This document shows, one piece after another, positions 8,482-16,199 of a stretch of 64,000 nt of DNA. Source of the DNA: Tistlia consotensis USBA 355. GTDB lineage: Bacteria > Pseudomonadota > Alphaproteobacteria > Kiloniellales > DSM-21159. Below the pieces are notes generated by a model, which saw only the letters and a program-made list of their open reading frames with translations, did not search any database and had not been told where the DNA came from. Within the stretch, counting starts at the first letter, position 1. The number at the start of each line of letters is the position of its first letter. The stretch is from contig NZ_FWZX01000008.1 in assembly GCF_900177295.1 (NCBI RefSeq), forward strand, positions 62,001-126,000, written 5' to 3'. A program made the position numbers and the translations under genes.

Positions 8482-8609
8482 GCGGGCGCACCGCCGCGGC
8501 GGGCCGCGCGGTCCGGACGGAGGCGCGGTTTAGGGAAAATTAAGCGGCGCCGGCCAACACTCGCGCATCCAGGCCAGTCCTTCGCGACAAGCAGAGGCGC
8601 GCGATTTCC

Positions 8610-9485
8610 ATGCTATCGATCGGCGGCATCGTCGTTGTGTTCATCATGGTGTTCGGCAGCTACATCATCGGTGGCGGCAACCTGGGCATCGTGATGCACG
8701 CCATGCCGCTCGAGCTGATGACCATCGGCGGCGCTGCCGTCGGCGCGTTCCTGGTCGCCAACTCGATGGACGTGGTCAAGAAGGGCCTCGGCGGCTTCGG
8801 CAAGATGATCAAGGGGCCGAAGTGGGGCCGCGACGACTACCGCGACCTGCTGTGCCTCATGTACATGCTGACCAAGGTCATGAAGACCAAGGGCGTGGTC
8901 GGCCTGGAGCCGCACATCGAGAAGCCGGACGAGAGCAAGATCTTCACCCAGTTCACGAAGATCTCGGGCGACCACCACGTGACCGCGCTGATCTGCGACA
9001 CCCTGCGCATGGTGACCATGAACCTCGACGACCCGCACCAGGTCGAGGACTACATGGAGCGCCAGCTCGAGAAGCACCACGCCGAATCGATCAAGTCGGC
9101 CGACGCGCTGCAGACCATGGCCGACGGCCTGCCGGCGCTCGGCATCGTCGCCGCGGTGCTGGGCGTGATCAAGACCATGGCCTCGATCGACCAGCCGGTC
9201 GAGATCCTCGGCGAGATGATCGGCGGCGCGCTGGTCGGCACCTTCCTCGGCGTCTTCATGGCCTACGGCATCGTCGGCCCGGTCGCCTCGCGCCTGAAGG
9301 AGATCATCGAGGAGGAGGGGCAGTTCTACGCCATCATCCGCGATACCATCACCGCGCATCTGCACGGCCATGCGGCCCAGGTCTCGGTCGAGATCGGCCG
9401 CGGCAACGTGCCGAGCCGCCTGCAGCCGACCTTCTACGACCTGGAAGAGGCGATCAACGCCGTGCCGTCCGAGGCGATGGCCTAG
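8610..9485 (+). CDS. motA: Flagellar motor stator protein MotA
   Basis: A 291-residue inner-membrane protein that forms, with MotB, the proton channel of the flagellar stator. Four membrane segments are visible: two near the N terminus (LSIGGIVVVFIMVFGSYIIGG; LMTIGGAAVGAFLVANS), a large cytoplasmic loop with charged residues (RDDYRDLLCLMYMLTKVMKTKG) that contacts FliG, then two C-terminal segments. The two functional prolines are kept in DGLPALGIVAAVLG and YGIVGPVASRL. No motB follows, unlike in many bacteria, so the partner must be elsewhere. Confidence 0.93.
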   Translation: MLSIGGIVVVFIMVFGSYIIGGGNLGIVMHAMPLELMTIGGAAVGAFLVANSMDVVKKGLGGFGKMIKGPKWGRDDYRDLLCLMYMLTKVMKTKGVVGLEPHIEKPDESKIFTQFTKISGDHHVTALICDTLRMVTMNLDDPHQVEDYMERQLEKHHAESIKSADALQTMADGLPALGIVAAVLGVIKTMASIDQPVEILGEMIGGALVGTFLGVFMAYGIVGPVASRLKEIIEEEGQFYAIIRDTITAHLHGHAAQVSVEIGRGNVPSRLQPTFYDLEEAINAVPSEAMA

Positions 9486-9542
9486 GCGCGCCGGCGTCGC
9501 GCTGCCCGTCCCGTTCCAACCGTCTGGAAACGAAGGCTCTTC

Positions 9543-9562
9543 GCCGCGGCCGGCGCCGCGGC
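9543..9562. other. GC-rich hairpin after motA
   Basis: GCCGCGGC, loop CGGC, GCCGCGGC: perfect 8-bp arms 57 bases after the motA stop. There is no T-run, so it is not a classical terminator. It may stabilise the 3' end or help Rho-dependent termination. Inferred. Confidence 0.3.
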
Positions 9563-9637
9563 ACGGCACGGCGCAGCGGCAATGACGGCGGGTTGCAGGC
9601 GCTTGCCAGCCGAATTTCGCGCATGCAGGGTAGCGGC

Positions 9638-10033
9638 ATGCATCGACTCGCCACTCTCGGATTCCTGCTTGCGCTCTGCCTGACGGCCGTGCCGGTCGCC
9701 GCCGGTCCCGCCCGAGCGGGCGAGGCCGACGTGGTCGCCGCTGAGGCCCTGCGAGAGCCCGCCGGCACCTGGCGCTTCGACGTCACCCTGCGCCATGCCG
9801 ACGGCGGCTGGGAGCACTACGCCGACGCCTGGGAGGTGCTGGCGCCCGACGGCAGGCTGCTGGCGACGAGCCGGCTGCTGCATCCGCACGTCGAGGAGCA
9901 GCCCTTCACGCGCAGCCTGGGCGGCGTCGCGATCCCGGCCGGGGTCTCGCAGGTCACGATCCGGGCCCACGACAGCGTCCACGGCTATGGCGGCCGGACC
10001 CTCGAGCTGACGCTGCCGGGGACGGCCGGATGA
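9638..10033 (+). CDS. Secreted protein of unknown function
   Basis: A 131-residue protein with a Sec signal peptide (MHRLATLGFLLALCLTAVPV, cleavage likely after AGPARA). The mature part (about 108 residues) looks all-beta: TWRFDVTLRHADGGWEHYADAWEVLAPDGRLLATSR, then GVAIPAGVSQVTIRAHDSVHGYGG. The alternating pattern suggests an immunoglobulin-like or beta-sandwich periplasmic domain. I do not recognise the family with confidence. The ATG at 9638 is preceded by AGGG; another ATG lies five codons upstream. The stop overlaps the start of the PAS-domain gene (ATGA), so the two are translationally coupled. Confidence 0.7.
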   Translation: MHRLATLGFLLALCLTAVPVAAGPARAGEADVVAAEALREPAGTWRFDVTLRHADGGWEHYADAWEVLAPDGRLLATSRLLHPHVEEQPFTRSLGGVAIPAGVSQVTIRAHDSVHGYGGRTLELTLPGTAG

Positions 10034-10530
10034 TGAGCATCCGACCCGAGGAGTTCGTCCACGAACGGCTGCGCGAGCTCTACGGCTACTGGCGCGGGCG
10101 CTGCGTCGGCGGCCGGCCGATGCCGCGCAGTGCCCTCGACCCGGTCGATCTGGCAGGCCTGCTGCCGAACCTGATGTTCCTGGAGGTGCCGACCGACGGC
10201 AGCGAGATCCGCTTTCGCCTGGCCGGCGAGGAGATCGAGGAGCGCTACGGCCGCTCGCTGCGCGGCCGGCGGCTGTCCGAGACCTTCCCGATGGTGCGGC
10301 GCCGCGACACCTCGCACCAGTGGGCGGAGATCGTGCGCGACGCCAAGCCGAAGTACCGCCGCGGGCCGATGGCCTTTCCCGAGGACCGGGTGTTCGAGGC
10401 CGAGCGGCTGCTGCTGCCGCTCTCCGAGGGCGAGCGCGACGTCCGCTACATCCTGGGCGCCGTCTACTACCTGCCGCTGCCGCCGGCGGCCTTCGAGGCC
10501 GCGACGATCGACGGCACGCTGGAGGGATGA
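10030..10530 (+). CDS. PAS-domain protein (PAS_5/DUF1457-like)
   Basis: A 166-residue soluble protein resembling the alphaproteobacterial single-PAS family: RELYGYWRGRCVGGRPMPRSALDPVDLAGLLPNLMFLEV, then EIRFRLAGEEIEERYGRSLRGRRLSE, typical of that group. The fold usually binds a small ligand or mediates protein contacts; no output domain is attached. The start overlaps the stop of the secreted-protein gene by four bases. It may sense something related to that envelope protein, but this is inferred. The next gene lies 80 bases on, behind its own operator. Confidence 0.72.
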   Translation: MMSIRPEEFVHERLRELYGYWRGRCVGGRPMPRSALDPVDLAGLLPNLMFLEVPTDGSEIRFRLAGEEIEERYGRSLRGRRLSETFPMVRRRDTSHQWAEIVRDAKPKYRRGPMAFPEDRVFEAERLLLPLSEGERDVRYILGAVYYLPLPPAAFEAATIDGTLEG

Positions 10531-10572
10531 GCGCTCGGCCGGCGTCGTGAAATCCGTTGCCGAACTTTCGGT

Positions 10573-10603
10573 CTCGTGAAAATATGAACTAGATTTTCAC
10601 GAG
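10573..10603. promoter_or_regulatory. Perfect palindromic operator before the XRE-cupin gene
   Basis: CTCGTGAAAAT (10573-10583), nine-base spacer, ATTTTCACGAG (10593-10603): perfect 11-bp inverted arms ending seven bases before the ATG at 10611. A further partial half-site TCGTGAAAT lies at 10545-10553. It most likely binds the regulator encoded directly downstream, giving autoregulation, and sits where it could block both promoter clearance and translation. Confidence 0.7.
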
Positions 10604-10610
10604 GCGACCC

Positions 10611-11246
10611 ATGGCCATCGGCGCGCCGGCAGCGGGCAGGCAGGCGGCAGGACAGGCGGCAGGACAGGCGGGCGCCGGGGCGGACGAGGCCGCGGGCGGC
10701 TCCGCCCTCGGCACCGACCTGCGCGCGCTGCGCCGGGCCCGCCGGGTGCCGCTCGCCGAGCTCGGCCTCGCGATCGGCCGCTCGGTCGGCTTCCTCAGCC
10801 AGGTCGAGCGCGGCCTGTCGCAGCCCTCGATCGAGGACCTGCGCCGCATCGCCGCCTTCTTCCAGGTGCCGCTCAGCCTGTTCTTCGGCCGCGCCGCCTC
10901 GGACCCCCAGGAGCAGGGCGTGATCGTGCGTGCCGGCAGCCGCCGGCAGATCGGCAACCGCGAGGCCGGGCTGGTCGAGGAGCTGCTGTCGCCGGACCTT
11001 TCGGCGCCCTTCGAGATGGTGCGCAGCGTCTTCCTGCCCGGCGCCGCGCTCGCCGAGCCGAGCCTGCGCGACACCCAGGAGACCGGCTTCCTGGTCTCCG
11101 GGCGTTTCGAGATCGAGATCGCCGGCACCCGCTACGCGCTCGGGCCGGGCGACTCCTTCCACATCGACCACAAGCCGTTCCGCTGGCGCAATCCGGGCGA
11201 CGAGCCGGCGGTCGTGGTGTGGGTGATCGCCCCACCGACCTACTAG
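10611..11246 (+). CDS. XRE-family transcriptional regulator with C-terminal cupin sensor
   Basis: A 211-residue regulator. An Ala/Gly/Gln-rich N-terminal tail (residues 1-32, encoded partly by a 12-bp tandem repeat at 10642-10665) precedes an XRE helix-turn-helix (about 33-88: LRALRRARRVPLAELGLAIG, VGFLSQVERGLSQPSIEDL). A cupin (about 130-205: FLVSGRFEIEIAGTRYALGPGDSFHID) follows and probably binds the inducer. Regulators of this build often control amine, polyamine or amino-acid catabolism. It is 30 bases from the GcvT-dehydrogenase gene and in the same direction, so it very likely controls the 11-18 kb cluster. Confidence 0.88.
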   Translation: MAIGAPAAGRQAAGQAAGQAGAGADEAAGGSALGTDLRALRRARRVPLAELGLAIGRSVGFLSQVERGLSQPSIEDLRRIAAFFQVPLSLFFGRAASDPQEQGVIVRAGSRRQIGNREAGLVEELLSPDLSAPFEMVRSVFLPGAALAEPSLRDTQETGFLVSGRFEIEIAGTRYALGPGDSFHIDHKPFRWRNPGDEPAVVVWVIAPPTY

Positions 11247-11276
11247 ACGCGAAGAAGAGAAGAGGGGGAGGGCGCC

Positions 11277-13724
11277 ATGGCGGAGCTTCCGGGCAGCGCG
11301 CGGGTCGTGATCATCGGCGGCGGCGCGGTCGGCGTCTCGAGCCTCTACCACCTGGCCAGGGCCGGCTGGAGCGACGCCGTGCTGCTGGAGAAGAACGAGC
11401 TGACCGCCGGCTCGACCTGGCACGCCGCCGGCAACGTGCCGACCTTCTCGACCTCCTGGTCGGTGATGAACATGCAGCGCTACTCGGCCTCGCTCTACCG
11501 GGGCCTCGGCGCGGCGGTCGACTACCCGATGAACTACCACGTCACCGGCTCGATCCGGCTGGCCCATTCCGACGAGCGGATGCAGGAGTTCCGGCGGGTC
11601 CAGGGCATGGGCCGCTATCAGGGCATGGACATCGAGATCCTCGGCCCGGACGAGATCAGGAGCCGCTACCCCTTCATCGAGACCCACGACCTGAAGGGCG
11701 CGCTCTACGATCCGGCCGACGGCGACATCGACCCGGCGCAGCTGACCCAGGCTCTGGCCAAGGGCGCGCGCGACCTGGGGGCGACGATCCTGCGCTTCTG
11801 CCCGGCGACCGGGGTCCGGCGCGACAGGGGCGAGTGGGTCGTCGAGACGGCCAAGGGCGAGATCCGCTGCGAGGTCGTCGTCAACGCCGCCGGTTACTAC
11901 GCCCGCGAGGTCGGGCGCTGGTTCGGCCGCGAGGTGCCGATGATGGTGATGAGCCATCAGTACCTGCTGACCGACGAGATCCCCGAGCTGGCCGCGTGGA
12001 GCCGCGAGGTCGGCCACAAGCTGCCGCTGCTGCGCGACGTCGACAGCTCCTACTACCTGCGCCAGGAGAAGACCGGCCTCAACCTCGGGCCCTACGAGCG
12101 CAACTGCCGGGCCCACTGGGCGACGCCGGACGACCCGATGCCGGCGGACTTCTCGTTCCAGCTGTTCGACGACGACCTGGAGCGGCTCGAGTGGTACATC
12201 GAGGACGCCATCGCCCGGGTGCCGATCCTCGGCTCGGTCGGCGTCCAGCGGGTGATCAACGGGCCGATTCCCTACGCGCCCGACGGCAACCCGCTGATCG
12301 GCCCGATGCCCGGCGTGCCCAACGCCTTCGAGGCCTGCGTCTTCACCTTCGGCATCGCCCAGTCGGGCGGCGCCGGCAAGGTGCTGGCCGAGTGGGTGAC
12401 CGAGGGCTCGACCGAGTGGGACATGTGGTCCTGCGACCCGCGCCGCTTCACCGGCTGGTGCGCCCCGGACTACTGCGTCGCCAAGGGCCTCGAGGTCTAC
12501 GGCCACGAGTACGCCATGCACTTCCCGCACCACGCCTGGCCGGCCGGGCGGAACAGGCGGCTGTCGCCGGTCCACGAGCGGATCGCCGCGCTCGGCGGCC
12601 AGTTCGGCGCCTACAACGGCTGGGAGCGGGCCAACTGGTTCGCCGCCGCGGGCGACGACACCTCCGAGGCGGCGACCCGGACCTGGCGGCGCGACGGGCC
12701 CTGGCAGGCCCGCGTCCGCGAGGAGTGCCTGGCCGTGCGCGACGCCGCCGGCATCCTCGACCTGCCGGGCTTCTCGCGCTACCGGCTCGCCGGCCCCGGC
12801 GTCGTCCAGTGGCTGGAGGGCCTGATCACCGGCCGCGTGCCGAAGCCCGGCCGCCTGGGCCTCGCCTACTTCGCCGACGCGCGCGGGCGGGTCGTCACCG
12901 AGATGTCGGTCGCCTGCCTCGGCGAGGAGGAGCTGCTGCTGATCACGGCGGCTGCCGCCGAGTGGCACGACCGCGAATGGCTGGCCGCGCGGCTCCCCGC
13001 CGATGGCTCGATCGTGCTGGAGGACCAGACCGAGGCCTGGGCCTGCCAGATCCTGAGCGGTCCCGCCGCGCGGGCGATCCTGGCCGCGGTCTCCGACGGC
13101 GACCTGGCGCGGCCCTGGCTGTCGGTCCAGGAGGCGACTCTGGCCGGCCGGCCGGTCCGGCTGTTCCGCGTCTCCTTCGCCGGCGAGCTGGGCTGGGAGG
13201 TGCACAGCCGGGTCGAGGACACGCCGACCGTGTTCGATGCGATCTGGCGGGCCGGCGAGGGCCGTGGCCTCAGGCCCTTCGGCATGTTCGCGCTGAACGC
13301 CCTGCGCCTGGAGAAGGGCTATCGGGCCTGGAAGGGCGACCTCTCGACCGACTACTCGGTCCTGCAGTCGGGCCTGGAGCGCTTCGTCGCCTGGGACAAG
13401 CCCGCCTTCGCCGGCCGGGCGGCGCTGATGAAGGAGAAGCAGGAAGGCGTCGCCAGGCGCTTCGTCACCCTGCTGGTCGAGGCCGGCGACTGCGACGCGC
13501 CCTACATGTCGACCCTCTGGCACGGCGACCAGGTCGTCGGCGAGACCACCTCGGGCGGCTGGGGCCATCGCATCGACCGCTCGATCGCCCTCGGCATGCT
13601 GCGCGCCGACCTCGCAGCGCCCGGGCAGGAGATCGAGGTCGAGATCTACGGCGAGCGCTTTCCGGCGACGGTCCAGCCGGACCGGCCGCTCTGGGACCCC
13701 GAGAACGCGAGGATCCGGGCATGA
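11277..13724 (+). CDS. FAD-dependent dimethylglycine/sarcosine dehydrogenase-like protein with GcvT domain (copy 1)
   Basis: An 815-residue two-part enzyme. Residues 1-400 are a DAO-type FAD oxidoreductase: dinucleotide motif VVIIGGGAVGVSSLYHLARAG and the STWHAAG segment whose His carries covalent FAD in mammalian dimethylglycine dehydrogenase. Residues about 430-800 are a GcvT-like tetrahydrofolate domain (GWERANWFA; SFAGELGWEVHS; LEKGYRAWKGDLSTDY). The reaction is oxidative N-demethylation with the formaldehyde unit passed to folate. The ATG follows AGGGGGAGGG. It overlaps the next, paralogous gene by four bases. The exact methylamine substrate is not known. Confidence 0.88.
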   Translation: MAELPGSARVVIIGGGAVGVSSLYHLARAGWSDAVLLEKNELTAGSTWHAAGNVPTFSTSWSVMNMQRYSASLYRGLGAAVDYPMNYHVTGSIRLAHSDERMQEFRRVQGMGRYQGMDIEILGPDEIRSRYPFIETHDLKGALYDPADGDIDPAQLTQALAKGARDLGATILRFCPATGVRRDRGEWVVETAKGEIRCEVVVNAAGYYAREVGRWFGREVPMMVMSHQYLLTDEIPELAAWSREVGHKLPLLRDVDSSYYLRQEKTGLNLGPYERNCRAHWATPDDPMPADFSFQLFDDDLERLEWYIEDAIARVPILGSVGVQRVINGPIPYAPDGNPLIGPMPGVPNAFEACVFTFGIAQSGGAGKVLAEWVTEGSTEWDMWSCDPRRFTGWCAPDYCVAKGLEVYGHEYAMHFPHHAWPAGRNRRLSPVHERIAALGGQFGAYNGWERANWFAAAGDDTSEAATRTWRRDGPWQARVREECLAVRDAAGILDLPGFSRYRLAGPGVVQWLEGLITGRVPKPGRLGLAYFADARGRVVTEMSVACLGEEELLLITAAAAEWHDREWLAARLPADGSIVLEDQTEAWACQILSGPAARAILAAVSDGDLARPWLSVQEATLAGRPVRLFRVSFAGELGWEVHSRVEDTPTVFDAIWRAGEGRGLRPFGMFALNALRLEKGYRAWKGDLSTDYSVLQSGLERFVAWDKPAFAGRAALMKEKQEGVARRFVTLLVEAGDCDAPYMSTLWHGDQVVGETTSGGWGHRIDRSIALGMLRADLAAPGQEIEVEIYGERFPATVQPDRPLWDPENARIRA

Positions 13725-16174
13725 CCCTGGGGGCTCTACCGGACCGCGCCCGCGCGGTCGTCATCGGCGGCGGCGTCTCCGGCTGCTCGGTCGCCTACCA
13801 CCTGGCGCAGCTCGGCTGGAGCGACGTCGTGCTGCTGGAGCGCAGGCAGCTGACCTGCGGCACGACCTGGCACGCCGCCGGGCTGGTCGGCCAGCTGCGC
13901 GGCTCGCAGAACATGACCCGGCTGGCCCGCTACTCGGTCGAGCTCTACCGGCGCCTGGAGGCCGAGACCGGCGTCGCGACCGGCCTGCGCCAGAACGGCT
14001 CGATCTCGATCGCCCTGACCCGCGAGCGCGCCGAGGAGCTGCGCCGCTCTCTGGCGCTGGCCCGCGCCTTCGACATCGAGGGCGGCGAGATCGATGCCGC
14101 CGAGGTCAAGCGGCTCTATCCGCACCTGGAGACCGGCGACGTGGTGACCGCCGTGCACCTGCCGGGCGACGGCCAGTGCGATCCGGCCAACATCGCCATG
14201 GCCCTGGCCAAGGGCGCCCGCATGAAGGGCGCGCGCATCGAGGAGGGGGTGAAGGTCACGGCCGTCGGCCAGGCGAACGGCCGGGTCACCGGCGTCACCT
14301 GGGAGCGCGCCGGCGCCACCGGCTTCATCGAGGCCGAGGTCGTGGTCAACTGCGGCGGCATGTGGGCCCGCGACCTCGGCGCCGCCTCGGGCGTGACGAT
14401 CCCGCTGCACGCCTGCGAGCACTTCTACCTGATCACCGAGCCGATCGAGGGCCTGGGCCAGCTGCCGGTGCTGCGCGTCCCGGACGAGTGCGCCTACTAC
14501 AAGGAGGACTCGGGCAAGATGATGCTGGGGGCCTTCGAGCCCAAGGCCAAGCCCTGGGGCATGGCCGGGATCCCGGAAGACTTCTGCTTCGACCAGCTGC
14601 CCGAGGACTTCGAGCACTTCGAGCCGATCCTGGAGCAGGGCGTCAGGCGCATGCCGCTGCTGGCGACCGCCGGCATCCACACCTTCTTCAACGGCCCCGA
14701 GTCCTTCACCCCGGACGACCGCTACTACCTCGGCGAGGCGCCCTCGCTCAGGGGCTACTGGGTCGCCGCCGGCTACAACTCGATCGGCATCGTCTCCTCG
14801 GGCGGCGCCGGCTACGCGCTGGCCCAGTGGATCGACCGGGGCCAGCCGCCCTTCGACCTCTGGGAGGTCGACCTGCGCCGGGCCCAGCCGTTCCAGGCCA
14901 ACCGCGCCTACCTGAAGGAGCGGGTCAGCGAGACGCTCGGCCTGCTCTACGCCGACCACTTCCCCTACCGCCAGCCGGCGACGGCGCGCGGCGTGCGCCG
15001 CTCGCCGCTCCACGAGCAGCTGAAGGCGCGCGGCGCCGTCTTCGGCGAAACCGCCGGCTGGGAGCGCGCCAACTGGTTCGCCGGGCCGGGCCAGGAGCCC
15101 GCCTACCGCTACAGCTGGGGCCGGCAGAACTGGTTCGAGAACGCGCGGGCCGAGCATCTGGCGGTGCGCCAGGGCGTCGGCCTGTTCGACATGAGCTCCT
15201 TCGGCAAGATCCGGGTCGAGGGCCGTGACGCCTGCGCCTTCCTGGAGCGCCTCTGCGCCAACCGGATCGACGTCGAGCCGGGCCGCCTCGTCTACAGCCA
15301 GATGCTCAACGAGCACGGCGGCATCGAGAGCGACCTGACGGTCAGCCGGCTGTCCGAGACGGCCTTCCTGCTGGTCGTGCCCGGCGCCACGCTGCAGCGC
15401 GACCTCGCCTGGCTGCGCCGCCATCTGGGCGAGGGCGAGTCGGCGGTGATCACCGACGTCACCGCCGGCGAGGCGGTGCTCTGCCTGATGGGCCCCCGGG
15501 CCCGCGAGGTGCTGGCCGGCTGCTCGCCGAACGACTTCTCGAACGAGAGCCATCCCTTCGGCACCTGGCGCGAGATCGAGATCGGCTGGGGCCTGGCGCG
15601 CGCCCACCGCATCACCTACGTCGGCGAGCTGGGCTGGGAGCTCTACGTCGCCTCGGACCAGGCGGCCCACGTCTTCGAGGCCCTGGAGGCGGCCGGCGCG
15701 GAGCCGGGCCTGACGCTCTGCGGCCTGCACGTGCTCGACTCCTGCCGGCTGGAGAAGGGCTTCCGCCACTTCGGCCACGACATCACCGACGAGGACCACG
15801 TCCTGGAGGCCGGCCTCGGCTTCGCGGTCAAGACCGACAAGGGGCCGTTCCTCGGCCGCGAGGCGGTGCTGCGCAAGCGCGAGGCGGGACTGGAGCGGCA
15901 GCTGGTGCAGTTCCGCCTGAGCGACCCCGAGCCGCTGCTCTACCACAACGAGCCGATCGTCCGGGACGGCCGCATCGTCGGGATCCTGACCTCCGGCGCC
16001 TACGGCCACTGGCTGGGCGCCTCGGTCGGCATGGGCTGGGTGCCCTGCGCCGGCGAGAGCGCGGCGGCGCTGCTGGCCTCCAGCTACGAGATCGACGTCG
16101 CCGGCCGCCGCGTGGCCGCCGAGGCGTCGCTGAAGCCGTTCTACGACCCGGAGGGCGCAAGGGTGCGCGCGTAG
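13721..16174 (+). CDS. FAD-dependent dimethylglycine/sarcosine dehydrogenase-like protein with GcvT domain (copy 2)
   Basis: An 817-residue paralogue of the preceding gene with the same layout: VVIGGGVSGCSVAYHLAQLG, covalent-FAD segment TTWHAAG, and a C-terminal folate domain (WERANWFAGPG; ITYVGELGWELYV; LEKGFRHFGHDITDEDHVLEAG). The second copy conserves the canonical folate-domain ending better (FLGREAVLRKREAGLERQLV). Its ATG overlaps the stop of copy 1 (ATGA), so the two are made together. They may act on successive substrates (for example dimethylglycine then sarcosine) or as a pair. The MttB-family gene follows after 25 bases. Confidence 0.88.
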   Translation: MTLGALPDRARAVVIGGGVSGCSVAYHLAQLGWSDVVLLERRQLTCGTTWHAAGLVGQLRGSQNMTRLARYSVELYRRLEAETGVATGLRQNGSISIALTRERAEELRRSLALARAFDIEGGEIDAAEVKRLYPHLETGDVVTAVHLPGDGQCDPANIAMALAKGARMKGARIEEGVKVTAVGQANGRVTGVTWERAGATGFIEAEVVVNCGGMWARDLGAASGVTIPLHACEHFYLITEPIEGLGQLPVLRVPDECAYYKEDSGKMMLGAFEPKAKPWGMAGIPEDFCFDQLPEDFEHFEPILEQGVRRMPLLATAGIHTFFNGPESFTPDDRYYLGEAPSLRGYWVAAGYNSIGIVSSGGAGYALAQWIDRGQPPFDLWEVDLRRAQPFQANRAYLKERVSETLGLLYADHFPYRQPATARGVRRSPLHEQLKARGAVFGETAGWERANWFAGPGQEPAYRYSWGRQNWFENARAEHLAVRQGVGLFDMSSFGKIRVEGRDACAFLERLCANRIDVEPGRLVYSQMLNEHGGIESDLTVSRLSETAFLLVVPGATLQRDLAWLRRHLGEGESAVITDVTAGEAVLCLMGPRAREVLAGCSPNDFSNESHPFGTWREIEIGWGLARAHRITYVGELGWELYVASDQAAHVFEALEAAGAEPGLTLCGLHVLDSCRLEKGFRHFGHDITDEDHVLEAGLGFAVKTDKGPFLGREAVLRKREAGLERQLVQFRLSDPEPLLYHNEPIVRDGRIVGILTSGAYGHWLGASVGMGWVPCAGESAAALLASSYEIDVAGRRVAAEASLKPFYDPEGARVRA

Positions 16175-16199
16175 TTCCCGGTCACAGAGGGAGGCGTGT

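Noticed and set aside
11222-11276. Glycine or other riboswitch in front of the GcvT-type genes
   Set aside because: The gap is only 30 bases with a ribosome binding site, too short for any aptamer.
10467-13568. A 1033-codon open frame on the minus strand opposite the XRE-cupin and dehydrogenase genes
   Set aside because: It is antisense to two clear genes, has no domain features, is full of Arg/Gly/Ala/Pro typical of GC-rich shadow frames and lacks a ribosome binding site.
11219-13720. Upstream extension of dehydrogenase copy 2 through the whole of copy 1 in another frame (1651 codons in all)
   Set aside because: The first 834 codons are an out-of-frame reading of copy 1 and show no homology. 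The true start is the ATG at 13721 overlapping the stop of copy 1.
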